64,000 nucleotides of DNA from a candidate division FCPU426 bacterium. Its GTDB lineage: Bacteria; Oederibacteriota; Muellerivitia; Muellerivitales; Muellerivitaceae. The notes under the pieces were generated by a model. The model saw nothing but the letters and a program-made list of their open reading frames with translations. It was not told where the DNA came from and did no database searches. The stretch lies in NCBI GenBank assembly GCA_027452205.1, contig DAIDGV010000021.1, forward strand, positions 1-64,000, given 5' to 3'. Positions 17,516 to 27,095 of this stretch are shown here, one piece after another; within the stretch, counting starts at the first letter, position 1; each line of letters begins with the position of its first letter. The position numbers were made by a program, and so were the translations under genes.

Positions 17516-20500
17516 TTGCATAAAATTGATTTTAGCTGGATGACCCCAGCCATCAAGAAGATCTCCTTCGCTTTGCTTTTCTTCACACTCCTCGCCCTTT
17601 CTCAAAACGCCCAAGCCCAATGGACCCTCGTTTGGAGCGATGAATTCAACGGCGCCGCCGGGACTGCCCCGGATTCGACCAAATGGACCTACGACACGGG
17701 CGTCAACCAGCCAAACAACGAACTGGAAAATTACACCAACTCCACCCAGAACTCCTATATGGACGGTAACGGCCATCTGGTCATCCAAGCTTTGGATCCG
17801 GGCGGCAATAACGGCGCGATGGGCAGTTACACTTCGGCCCGTTTGAAGTCCCAAGGGTTGTTCGATCAAGCTTACGGGATGATCGAATGTTCCATGCAGT
17901 TGCCCGCGGGCGGCCCGGGGATCTGGCCAGCTTTCTGGATGCTAGGTGAGAATATCGGTTCGGTGGGTTGGCCGGCTTGTGGTGAGATCGACATGATGGA
18001 GGATGGTCTGCCTTGGTCGAACACCGTCATTGGGGAGCATGTCCATGGGACCCAGAGCGGCGGCGGGGACTATAACGGCGGGGCGGGCGTGGGATCGAAT
18101 ATCACTATCCCCAGCGGTACGGTCAATAGCGGGTTCCACACCTACGGGGTCACTTGGAGCCCGAACTGGATCCAGTTCTTTGTGGACGGGGTCAATTATC
18201 AATCCATCAGCCCCAGCAGCGTGCCGGGCTCTTATCCTTTCAATCATCCTTTCTTCCTGCTCCTCAATTTGGCGATCGGTGGACCTTCGGGAAGCCCTAC
18301 GGGTTCGTCTTTCCCGCAACAAATGCTGGTGGACTATGTGCGTGTCTATAAGTTGACCAACAACGGTACCACTCCTTATGGCGGGACCGCGGCGACCGTT
18401 CCGGGTCTTATCAGCGCCGCGAACTATGACAGCTATAACGACACGAGCGATCCTGTCGAACCCGGCGAGGGATTTGCTTACAACGCCAAGCAGACCAACA
18501 ACATCAGCGGCCAATACCGCACGGGTGACGCCATCAGCATCGAGCCTTGCAGTGACGCGGGCGGGGTGCCTTACGACGTGGATTACACCAGCCCGGGTCA
18601 ATGGCTGCAGTACACCATCAACGCGACGACATCCGGCGCCTATAACCTGGACGTACGTGTAGCCAGCAGCGGCCAGGGTGGTTCCTTCCACTTCGATCTG
18701 GACGGCAACACGGTGACCGGGGAATTGACCTGCCCGAATACGGGTGGCTGGCAGAACTGGACCGATGTGACGGCTAGCGGCATCAATATCACCGCGGGCC
18801 AGCACACCCTGCTTTTGGTGGAAGACACCATGGGCGCGGGTAACGCGGGGGTCTGTAATTTCCACACGATCAATCTGACCTTGCCGAACCCTCCGACAGC
18901 CACACCGACCTTTACGCCGGTGGTCTCGAATACCTGGCGCGTTGTCGCTGGGGGACCGGCCCATACGGATTGCAATAGCAATGTCTGGGCGGCGGACGAG
19001 AATTTCACTGGCGGAACGGCTGCGGTAGCTTCGACCAATACGGTCTCCAGCGTCCTTCCTTGCTCGACGGACCAAGCGCTTTATCAAAATCAACGTTATG
19101 GCACCTTTAGCTACAGCTTCAACGTGCCAGCGGGGAATTACCAAGTGACCTTGAAGTTCGCCGAGACCTATTCGGGCGATTTTGCCAATGGGGATCGGGT
19201 GATGAATGTCTCCATTAATGGTACCCAGGTCTTAACAGGCCTAGATGTTTACGCCAGCGTTGGCGGGAATGTCGGTTTGGATAAGGTCTTCAATAACATT
19301 GCCCCCTCGGGTGGGGTCATTACCATTTCCTTCGCGGCGACCAGCACGGTCGACACAAATGCCGATGTTTCGGCTATCCAGATCATCCCGGAACCGGCCA
19401 CGCCGACACCGACATGGACGGTTCCGGCTTGTACGACCTCTAGCAATACTTTCGGCAATACAGCGGCGGGGACCGGTGGTTATAACCAAGCGGGTCTTGT
19501 GAACTGCGCCCGCGCGACCTTGAGCCAACCGCTGACGGTCACTTCCATGCAGGTCTATATGGGAGCGGGCACGTCAGGTAATGGGGTGTTAGGTATCTAT
19601 GCCGATGGCGGCGGGGTGCCGGGTGGATTGTTGGTGGCCAGTAACGCCCAGGTCTTGAGCACGGGTTGGAACTATTTTGTGGTGCCGCCGATCGTTCTTC
19701 CGGCGGGGAGCTATTGGTTGTCGGGTAGTTTCAGCGGTAACGCGGTATTCGAGTATTCTTCAGCCAACGGCGGTCAGATGAATTTTGCTACTTATACCTA
19801 TACGGGTGGTTTGCCCAACGCGGTCACGGGAACGACGGGTTATGGCTGGTTGATGAGTATTTACGCCAGTGGCTGCGCGCAGCCGACCGTTACGCCGACC
19901 CGCAGCGCTACACCGATGACCTGCGGAAACAGCACGACGGTCTTTATCGGCAGCGACAATACCAACATGGCTTGGACCAATTGCAACGCCCCGACGGCGA
20001 CGCCTCCGGCGGATGGCGGCGGCAACGCCTGGAACAGCGCCAATTACAATCCGGCGGGGGTCAACGGTTGGATCCCGGCGGAAGTGATCAATTCTTTAGC
20101 GGGCGGATGGGCCGCTCCTTGTAGCATGGCGGGTTCGGGCTTGGTCCCCAACTGGATCTCGGTGATCCCTTCGGCCAGCCAGGGCAATGGGCCCTGTAAC
20201 GGCACTAACGGACAGCTTTACTACTATACGAAGACCTTCACCTTGCCGGCGGGCACCAACGTGTCCAGTGCTACCATGCAGATCGCGGCGGATGACGGCA
20301 CCTCGGGCGGTGGCACGGAGCCTTTTGGCCTTTATGTGAACGGTAACGCCGTTCCATCCGGCACCTTGATCTGGAGCTCTTGCAATACGGTCACGATCCC
20401 GGGTGCGGATTTCCGTCCGGGGAACAATATCGTCACTTTTGTGGATGAGAACGAGTCCGGTGGGCAGGGAATCGCTTATCAGCTTTCTATGTCGCTGCAA

Positions 20501-21703
20501 GCACCGACTTGCTCACCGACGAATACGGCCACCAATACCCAGACCAGTACGCCTTCAGCGACAATGACCTCCACTGTGGCCAATACCAACACCATGACGG
20601 CGACACCGACCAACACGATGACCAATACGGCCGCGGTTCAAACCAATACGCCCACCGAGACGAGCACCGATTCCCCGGTGAACAGCTCCACGCCGACCCT
20701 GACCTGGACCAATACCAGCACCAGCACTTCTACGGGGGTGAATACCGCTACTTCGACCAGCAGTCCGACGGTGACCAGTACGGGTTCCTTCACGCCGGTG
20801 TTGACCTCCACGCCGACCATGACCTCGACACCCCTGAACACGGCGACCAGCAGTTCCACTTCGGTCGATACATCGACGGCCACAATGACCCAAACCCTGA
20901 CCTCGACGGCGTCTCTGCCGCCTTCGTTCACGCCGACGATGACGAGCACGACCGCCTATACAGCTACCCGGACGAGTACTTCGGTCAATACCGGGACCTC
21001 CACCATGACCAATACTTCTACCCCGACCCGGACCTCGACGCCGGCCAATATCGCGACGAGCACTTCGACGTCAACGCCGCCCAACACCCCGACGCCGACC
21101 CTGACGAGCACGGCCACCCACAGCTTGACGCCAACGGCCACTTTTACAGGCACGCCGACGTCGGTGAAGACCGCTACCCCCACGCCTACATTTACTTCGT
21201 CGCCGACCAAGACGCTGACGCCCTTGCCGTCGCCGACGGTCGCGGGTTGCGCGGGCTTCCCGGTCTGGAACGGTAATTTCGTGGCTTACACCACGGGAGA
21301 AGAGGTCAGTTACAACGGGGAAAAGTATCAGTGTATCCAAGGCCACACTTCGGAGCCCAACTGGATGCCGCCGGTAGTCCCGGCCCTGTGGAAAGACCTG
21401 GGCGCTTGCGGTTCGTCCGCGCCCGCGGTGGCGACGGCCTCGCCGGTGGTCTATCCGAACCCGGCGACGGGGGATACGGCCAATATCGCGCTGCCGGCGG
21501 CCAACGCGACCAACGTGAGCCTGGAGATATTCACCATCTCGATGCGGGCGGTCCAAACGCTGACCATACCGCAGGTCTCGGGAACCGACATGATCGTAAA
21601 GCTCTGCGACAAGGCGGGCATCCGTTTAGCCAACGGTCTTTACTACTTCCGTATCAAGTTGGGTGGCCAGAGCTGGACGGTGAAGGTGTTGGTCCTTCGT
21701 TGA
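17516..21703 (+). CDS. Secreted GH16 endo-beta-1,3-glucanase with CBM6, malectin, CBM5/12 and sorting domain
   Basis: 1395 aa from a TTG start (an ATG at 17540 is an alternative). The signal peptide ends AQA-QW (residue 34). The GH16 domain is at 35-282, with the catalytic motif GEIDMMED (Glu157, Asp159, Glu162), flanking GIWPAFWML and a VDYVRVYK end. This suits a laminarinase or related beta-glucanase. Then come a CBM6-like domain (about 292-458), a malectin domain (471-628), one Cys-bounded module (638-789) and another beta-sandwich (about 801-997). The C-terminal part has a long Thr/Ser/Pro linker (998-1240), a CBM5/12 chitin-binding domain (1244-1300, VSYNGEKYQCIQGHTSEPNW) and a sorting domain (1310-1395). 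The pairing of glucan-cleaving and chitin-binding parts suits composite walls. Confidence 0.88.
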   Translation: MHKIDFSWMTPAIKKISFALLFFTLLALSQNAQAQWTLVWSDEFNGAAGTAPDSTKWTYDTGVNQPNNELENYTNSTQNSYMDGNGHLVIQALDPGGNNGAMGSYTSARLKSQGLFDQAYGMIECSMQLPAGGPGIWPAFWMLGENIGSVGWPACGEIDMMEDGLPWSNTVIGEHVHGTQSGGGDYNGGAGVGSNITIPSGTVNSGFHTYGVTWSPNWIQFFVDGVNYQSISPSSVPGSYPFNHPFFLLLNLAIGGPSGSPTGSSFPQQMLVDYVRVYKLTNNGTTPYGGTAATVPGLISAANYDSYNDTSDPVEPGEGFAYNAKQTNNISGQYRTGDAISIEPCSDAGGVPYDVDYTSPGQWLQYTINATTSGAYNLDVRVASSGQGGSFHFDLDGNTVTGELTCPNTGGWQNWTDVTASGINITAGQHTLLLVEDTMGAGNAGVCNFHTINLTLPNPPTATPTFTPVVSNTWRVVAGGPAHTDCNSNVWAADENFTGGTAAVASTNTVSSVLPCSTDQALYQNQRYGTFSYSFNVPAGNYQVTLKFAETYSGDFANGDRVMNVSINGTQVLTGLDVYASVGGNVGLDKVFNNIAPSGGVITISFAATSTVDTNADVSAIQIIPEPATPTPTWTVPACTTSSNTFGNTAAGTGGYNQAGLVNCARATLSQPLTVTSMQVYMGAGTSGNGVLGIYADGGGVPGGLLVASNAQVLSTGWNYFVVPPIVLPAGSYWLSGSFSGNAVFEYSSANGGQMNFATYTYTGGLPNAVTGTTGYGWLMSIYASGCAQPTVTPTRSATPMTCGNSTTVFIGSDNTNMAWTNCNAPTATPPADGGGNAWNSANYNPAGVNGWIPAEVINSLAGGWAAPCSMAGSGLVPNWISVIPSASQGNGPCNGTNGQLYYYTKTFTLPAGTNVSSATMQIAADDGTSGGGTEPFGLYVNGNAVPSGTLIWSSCNTVTIPGADFRPGNNIVTFVDENESGGQGIAYQLSMSLQAPTCSPTNTATNTQTSTPSATMTSTVANTNTMTATPTNTMTNTAAVQTNTPTETSTDSPVNSSTPTLTWTNTSTSTSTGVNTATSTSSPTVTSTGSFTPVLTSTPTMTSTPLNTATSSSTSVDTSTATMTQTLTSTASLPPSFTPTMTSTTAYTATRTSTSVNTGTSTMTNTSTPTRTSTPANIATSTSTSTPPNTPTPTLTSTATHSLTPTATFTGTPTSVKTATPTPTFTSSPTKTLTPLPSPTVAGCAGFPVWNGNFVAYTTGEEVSYNGEKYQCIQGHTSEPNWMPPVVPALWKDLGACGSSAPAVATASPVVYPNPATGDTANIALPAANATNVSLEIFTISMRAVQTLTIPQVSGTDMIVKLCDKAGIRLANGLYYFRIKLGGQSWTVKVLVLR

Positions 21704-21869
21704 GGGTGATGCCGGTGTGGCGGTTGGGTCTTTCGATTCGTGTGTGGTTAAACGACCACCAAACAATTTGGTACATGATTTTGATAATCCTGTCCGTTAC
21801 TCCGTTGAAGGGACCCTTTAAACTTCCTCGAATTCAAAACGGTCGACCGAAAAGGGAACTACAAGTCCC

Positions 21870-24647
21870 ATGGATCTTAAGTTCAAATCATTTTTAGCCT
21901 TGGCCCTGCTCCTGGCGCTATTGGGGCCTTCTAAGGCTGAGGCGACCCCTCCCTGCAAGAACGTGATGATCTATTACACCAGCTGGTCCAAGTACGCCAG
22001 CCCGGCCTATAACTTCAACTCCATCCCTTACAGCAAGATCAGTCATATCGCCTATGCTTTCATTACGCCCAACGCGGACGGCAGTTTGAACGTGACCGGG
22101 GATTATATGGGGTCCGACGGAGTGCATTACGACGGGGTTTCCATGATCGCGGCGGCCCATGCCCAGGGCGTGAAGGTGCTGCTTTCCTGCGGCGGCGCTG
22201 GAACGACCAACGCCAATAATTTCGCCACCATCGCGGCCTCTTCCAGCCTGACCAGCACCTTCGCCAATAATTTGAAGAACTATTGTTCGACCTACGGTTT
22301 TGACGGCGTGGACATCGACTGGGAATATCCGAACACCAGCGTGACCTCCACTAGTTTCGACAATATGTTGGCGGGTATTCGGACCGTCATGCCGGCGTCC
22401 CAATGGCTTTTGACGGCGGCCCTTTCCGCGGACAGTTATTCGCCGACCTTCCTTCATATCAGTACCATCAATAACTATCTGAGCTTCTTCAACCTGATGT
22501 GCTACGACTACCACGGTAGTTGGCTGACCCATTCGGGCGATAACGCCTCGCTGAACGAGGAGTCCCAGGACTCCGGCACTTATGGGCATACGGCCAGCGG
22601 GGTCTGGGCGGTCAATTACTACACCTCGAACGGCGCTTCGGCTTCCAAGATCAACTATGGCCTGCCTTTCTACGGTTACGGCTTCAACACGTCGGCCCTT
22701 TATCAAAATTGCGGGGGAAACTGCAACACCACCACCCTGACCTATGCCCAGATCGCGCCCCTGGTGGGAGCCGGTTGGACCCGGAATTGGGACGCTTCCT
22801 CCAGTTCCCCCAACATCACCTATAGCGGCGGGGCGAGCGTCATTTCCTACGATGACAGCCAGTCGGTGAGCATCAAAACCGATTACGTCATCAACACCCT
22901 GGGGGTGGCCGGGGTTTTTGCCTGGTCCGCGGACCAGGATTACAACGGCACGACCCAGCCTCTTTTGGACGCCATGTACCAATCCGCCTCGAAATACTGC
23001 GCCCCGACCAATACACCGACGATCACCTTTACGGTCACCCATACCCCGACCATGACCTGCACTTCGACCCCGGTGATCACCTCGACCTGGCGGGTCAACG
23101 CGGGCGGCCCCCAATATACGGATAGCCTAGGCAATGTGTGGGTCGCGGACACGAACTTTAGCGGCGGCACCGCGGCCACCGCCACGGGAACGGTGGGAGG
23201 CACGGCGGACCCGACCCTTTACGCCAGCCAAAGATACGGCACGAACTTTACCTATACTTTCCTGGTCCCACCGGGGTCCTATCAGATCACGCTGAAATTC
23301 GCCGAGACCTATTCGGGGGACGACACCGTTGGCGCCCGGGTCTTCAACGTGAACGTCAATGGGGCTTCGGCCATTCCGAACATGGACATCTACGCCCGGG
23401 GCGGGGCCAACAAGGCCTATGACGTGGTCCTCGACAATATCTCGCCCTCGGGCGGGGCGATCAGCATCCAATTCATCAAAGGAACGACCACGACCGACCC
23501 CAACGCGGTGGTGGAGGCCCTGCAGATATTGCCCGAGGCCTCAACGGCGACGCCTTCCTCGACTTCCACGACAGCCTTTACCGCGACCGGGACATCGACC
23601 GTGACCCAAACCTCTACCAGAACCCAGACCGCCACGATGACGGTCACTTCGACCCCGACCTACGCTTTCACCATGACCTCCACCTTGACGGTGACAACGA
23701 CCTCGACAGCGACGTCGAGCTCAACGACCAACCTGTCGGTCACGCCGGTACTGAGCGCGACCAACACCGAAACGGTCACTTCGACCCAGAGCCCGACCGC
23801 TTCCGCCACGGCGACGAATACATCCCAAAACACTGCTGTTTCCACGAATACGGCGACATTGACCTTGACGGCCAGCCCGACGCAAACGAACACGGTCTCG
23901 CTTGTTCATACCGCGACTTCGACCGTGACCTCCACGATGACCACGGTCTCGGCGGCCACGGGAACCTCGACCATGACCCGTGTCCCAACGGGGACCCCGA
24001 CGGCCACCTCCTCGATGACCTCGACCTCCGTCTCCACGGGAACGGCTACGCCGACCCGGACATCGACTTCGCCTTCGACGGCCACCGCGACCGTGACGGT
24101 GACCAACACCGAGACCTCGACCCCGGCTAAACCCAACAGCCCCACGCCGACCTCAACCTCGACCGCCACGATGACGGCCACTTCAGCCGGTTGCGCGGGA
24201 ATGCCGACCTGGAGCGGGGCTTTTTACACTTATTCAATGGGACAAGAGGTGGGTTATAACGGCCATCTTTATCAGTGCGTCCAAAGCCACACGTCCGAAC
24301 CTAATTGGATGCCGCCGACGGTGCCGGCCTTGTGGAAGGATATGGGGCCCTGCGGTCAGACACCGACCGTCATTCAACCTTCACCGGTCGTGATCTATCC
24401 CAACCCGGTCACGGGCGATACGGCGACACTTTCGTTGCCGGTATCCGACGGTTCCAGTGTGGTGGTGGAGATCTATACCCTGTCGATGCGGGAAGTGCGG
24501 ACGATACGTACCCAAGCCCCGGCCAGCGGCAGCCTGGCCCTGCGCCTTTGCGATAAGGGCGGCGTGTCCCTGGCGAACGGCCTTTATTATTTCCGGGTCA
24601 CGGCGGGTGGTCAGGTCCGCATCCTGAAGTTGTTGGTCCTGCGCTAA
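21870..24647 (+). CDS. Secreted GH18 chitinase with malectin, CBM5/12 and sorting domain
   Basis: 925 aa from the ATG at 21870. Signal peptide about 1-25. The GH18 domain (26-375) carries the full active-site motif DGVDIDWE (145-152, proton donor Glu152), the SCGG-type strand before it (KVLLSCGGAG), LMCYDYHGSW and a final GVFAWSADQD. All are standard in chitinases that hydrolyse beta-1,4-GlcNAc chains. A malectin domain (about 404-558), a Thr/Ser linker (560-770), a CBM5/12 domain (773-830, VGYNGHLYQCVQSHTSEPNW) and a sorting domain (838-925) follow. The 165-bp upstream gap has small hairpins (GTGGT...ACCAC near 21745) but not the shared leader. Its stop overlaps the convergent acyltransferase stop. 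Confidence 0.92.
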   Translation: MDLKFKSFLALALLLALLGPSKAEATPPCKNVMIYYTSWSKYASPAYNFNSIPYSKISHIAYAFITPNADGSLNVTGDYMGSDGVHYDGVSMIAAAHAQGVKVLLSCGGAGTTNANNFATIAASSSLTSTFANNLKNYCSTYGFDGVDIDWEYPNTSVTSTSFDNMLAGIRTVMPASQWLLTAALSADSYSPTFLHISTINNYLSFFNLMCYDYHGSWLTHSGDNASLNEESQDSGTYGHTASGVWAVNYYTSNGASASKINYGLPFYGYGFNTSALYQNCGGNCNTTTLTYAQIAPLVGAGWTRNWDASSSSPNITYSGGASVISYDDSQSVSIKTDYVINTLGVAGVFAWSADQDYNGTTQPLLDAMYQSASKYCAPTNTPTITFTVTHTPTMTCTSTPVITSTWRVNAGGPQYTDSLGNVWVADTNFSGGTAATATGTVGGTADPTLYASQRYGTNFTYTFLVPPGSYQITLKFAETYSGDDTVGARVFNVNVNGASAIPNMDIYARGGANKAYDVVLDNISPSGGAISIQFIKGTTTTDPNAVVEALQILPEASTATPSSTSTTAFTATGTSTVTQTSTRTQTATMTVTSTPTYAFTMTSTLTVTTTSTATSSSTTNLSVTPVLSATNTETVTSTQSPTASATATNTSQNTAVSTNTATLTLTASPTQTNTVSLVHTATSTVTSTMTTVSAATGTSTMTRVPTGTPTATSSMTSTSVSTGTATPTRTSTSPSTATATVTVTNTETSTPAKPNSPTPTSTSTATMTATSAGCAGMPTWSGAFYTYSMGQEVGYNGHLYQCVQSHTSEPNWMPPTVPALWKDMGPCGQTPTVIQPSPVVIYPNPVTGDTATLSLPVSDGSSVVVEIYTLSMREVRTIRTQAPASGSLALRLCDKGGVSLANGLYYFRVTAGGQVRILKLLVLR

Positions 24648-25750
24648 CCGAGCCTGGACCGGATAGCCTGATTGGCCGGTATTTCGAAGAAGTGGTAGGA
24701 AAGCCCGGCCACCAGGGTCGTGACGAGCGAAAAGACCCCGAAACCTTGCCAAGAACCCATCTGATAGATCACCGGAAAGACCACGGACAGGACCAAGGCG
24801 TGCAACAGATAGCCGCCGTAACAGTACCTGCCGGGAAGACAAAAAGGGCTTAACCAGGCCGACGCGAAGAATTTCATCCGCAGCCCACCCCAAAGGAACA
24901 AGGCTAGCCCCAAGTTCAAGAGAAGGGGCGTGAAGATCAGTTCCCGGCTATCGAAACTGGCGTTGAGATAAACCGTCAGCAAGGTCACTAGGCCCAAACC
25001 CCCAACGGCAAAAAGTTGGAGAGGGTTTCGGTCCGCGAAAGAGCGCGTCCTTTCTTCGACCATATAGAGAAGGATCCCGACCACGATGGAATCGATGGCG
25101 CCGAAGAAAGTGCAGATCTGCAAAAAGCGCTGGGCCGGGAACCAAAAGTAACAGCCGGTCCTCCAGGCCAAGCAAAGCACGATCAACCCGATCAGGAAAT
25201 GATAAAGTCTTTTTTCATCCTTCAGGAACTTCAAGGCCAGGGGGAAGAAAAGATAGAACTGTTCCTCGACGCTCAAGGACCAGAGAACGACCCAAAAGAG
25301 ACTGGACCCGATGGCGGGATAAAAAGCCATGAACCAATTGAAGGTGAAGGTGAGGATGGACAGCCAAAAGAGGGGGCTTAGGGGACCGGTTTGAGGATGG
25401 AAAACGTCCAGATAAGCCGCCGAGGAAAGGTGCGGGGTCAGTACCATGCAGATGCCGATCCAAACCGTTATCAGCCACAGGGGAAGGATACGGCCCGCCC
25501 GGTGGACATAAAAGCGGCGTAGGGAATGGTTGAAAAGCCCGCCCTCGCCTTTGGCGATGACCCGGGTGATCAGGTAACCTGAAACGCCGAAGAAGAGAAA
25601 GACCCCGTACATGCTGTTGCGCTGGAAGTGTTCCCATAACCAGAGGGTCCATCCGCTCCTGGGTTTTTGTAGCACTGGATCCAGGTGGCCGGACCAGACC
25701 GCCATGATGCAAAAAGTGCGGACCAGGTCGATGAGTTGGAACTTTTTCAT
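24644..25750 (-). CDS. Acyltransferase 3 family membrane protein
   Basis: 368 aa. Starts MKKFQLIDLVRTFCIMAVWSGH, the first helix of the acyltransferase-3 (OafA/YrhL) family, with the usual R-x-x-A-x-x-x-V-x-x-x-H layout in a slightly changed form. FFGVSGYLI follows. About ten hydrophobic helices run through to the C-terminus. These integral inner-membrane enzymes O-acylate surface polysaccharides or glycolipids. It is convergent with the chitinase gene (4-bp overlap of stops) and lies 114 bp downstream of the AraC-family gene on the same strand, so both may share a transcript. The sugar substrate is unknown. Confidence 0.85.
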   Translation of the reverse strand: MKKFQLIDLVRTFCIMAVWSGHLDPVLQKPRSGWTLWLWEHFQRNSMYGVFLFFGVSGYLITRVIAKGEGGLFNHSLRRFYVHRAGRILPLWLITVWIGICMVLTPHLSSAAYLDVFHPQTGPLSPLFWLSILTFTFNWFMAFYPAIGSSLFWVVLWSLSVEEQFYLFFPLALKFLKDEKRLYHFLIGLIVLCLAWRTGCYFWFPAQRFLQICTFFGAIDSIVVGILLYMVEERTRSFADRNPLQLFAVGGLGLVTLLTVYLNASFDSRELIFTPLLLNLGLALFLWGGLRMKFFASAWLSPFCLPGRYCYGGYLLHALVLSVVFPVIYQMGSWQGFGVFSLVTTLVAGLSYHFFEIPANQAIRSRLG

Positions 25751-25864
25751 GGAACGGGTCCCGTGGTGGTATGAACGAACGAAGCTTGGGATGCAAGCCC
25801 CTTTGTTCGACTATAGGCCAATTTTCCCGGAGCAAAAACACTATTTGAGGGGCCCATTGGGCTG

Positions 25865-26749
25865 TTATCTCTTCCCAAAAACTTCCCGGTAACGGCGGGG
25901 GCTTTTGCCCATCACTTGGGCGAATTGCCGGGAGAAATAGTTGCTGTCCATGAATCCGCACCGATAACCGACCTCGGTGACGGGAACGTCCTCCTGTTCC
26001 AGCATCTGGCAAGCCTTCCGGATCCGCAGGCGGATCAGGTAATTGATGGGCGATTCGCCGAAAGCGGTCTTGAACAAACGACGGAAATGGCTGGTGGAGT
26101 GGCCGGAAACCTTGGCCAGTTGTTCCAAGGCCAGGGGCTGGAGCACGTGGTCGTTCATATAGTCGAGACTTTTGACCAAGCCCGAATCCCCCGGGGGAAT
26201 GGGCGTGGCCCTTTTGGTATAGACCCGGGTGATGAAAAGGAAAAGCCGCCGCAGGATCAGGCGCATGGCGGCCATCTTGCCAGACTGGCTTCCACCCTGC
26301 TCCTCGTCCATCTCGCTCATCATTTGGTCCGCGATGGCCAGTTCCCTCGGCGTCAAACGCAACCGCGCCATGTTGTACTTGAGGGGTTTCTTGTTCTTGG
26401 GTCTTTCCAGCGCGGGGAAGAGAATGGAAAGGGCTTCCATGTCCGGCGCTTCCTTCTGCAATTCCTGGAGGATGAGCGGGTCGAAATGGAAGTTCCGGTG
26501 GGTCTGGTTCCGGGAACGGAAAAAACTGTGCACGACACCGGGCGGAACAATGATCACGTCGCCGGGCGTGGTGAGATGTTCCTGTCTCGCCACCCGGTGC
26601 CAGCCGTTACCGTGGGTGATGAGGGTCATTTCCATGTATTCGTGGCTGTGGGCCATGAAATCGTCATTAGGAAGCGTGTAAGGCTTCTCTAATTCCAACC
26701 ACATCTTGCCTGGATGGATCCCGGAGGGATAGCGATAGACAAAGGCCAT
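25865..26749 (-). CDS. AraC-family transcriptional regulator
   Basis: 294 aa. The N-terminal half is a cupin-like sensor (HSHEYMEMTLITHGNGWHRV, then TPGDVIIVPPGVVHSF), which normally binds a small molecule such as a sugar. The C-terminal half (about 190-292) is the two-helix-turn-helix AraC domain: LEQLAKVSGHSTSHFRRLFK and then VTEVGYRCGFMDSNYFSRQF, ending GKSPRRYRE. It is divergent from the giant two-enzyme gene at 27096 and upstream of the acyltransferase. By context it probably senses a carbohydrate and controls one or both neighbours. Target and effector are inferred. Confidence 0.9.
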   Translation of the reverse strand: MAFVYRYPSGIHPGKMWLELEKPYTLPNDDFMAHSHEYMEMTLITHGNGWHRVARQEHLTTPGDVIIVPPGVVHSFFRSRNQTHRNFHFDPLILQELQKEAPDMEALSILFPALERPKNKKPLKYNMARLRLTPRELAIADQMMSEMDEEQGGSQSGKMAAMRLILRRLFLFITRVYTKRATPIPPGDSGLVKSLDYMNDHVLQPLALEQLAKVSGHSTSHFRRLFKTAFGESPINYLIRLRIRKACQMLEQEDVPVTEVGYRCGFMDSNYFSRQFAQVMGKSPRRYREVFGKR

Positions 26750-27095
26750 GGTCAGATTGTGCTAGTTTGTGAGCAACTCGTCAAGCTTCCGGGTGGATCT
26801 TTGGTGAATGAGCATATCGTGCTAATTGAAGGTCACATCGTCGAGGTAAACATTGAACCGTGGGAAAGTTTTTCGGCAAGGTTTGGGGGTCCTTTTTTGA
26901 CATATCAGTTTTAGGCAGATTAAATCAATTTCAGGAATAGATTTTTCGGCTTCCCCAAAGGACTTCGTCGTAAGCTTTTTCCAAGAGGGGATCGATCGGC
27001 GCGGCGCTTGGGCCGGAGCCTGTTCACGCATAAAAACGGTTTCATAACGGCCAGGGACCAGGTCCTGACAGACCGGGTATTCACAAGGGGGAAGC
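26750..27095. other. Divergent intergenic region between the AraC regulator and the giant glycosidase gene
   Basis: No gene seen. Two copies of GTGCTARTT lie exactly 60 bp apart (26759-26767 and 26819-26827), a spacing that could suit AraC-type half-sites, but the match is short. A small palindrome GGACC-A-GGTCC (about 27053-27063) and AAGGGGGA (27085-27092) precede the TTG start of the plus-strand gene. The sequence AATCAATTTCAGGAATAG near 26925 is AT-rich and may hold a promoter. I could not identify clear -35/-10 boxes. Confidence 0.4.
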
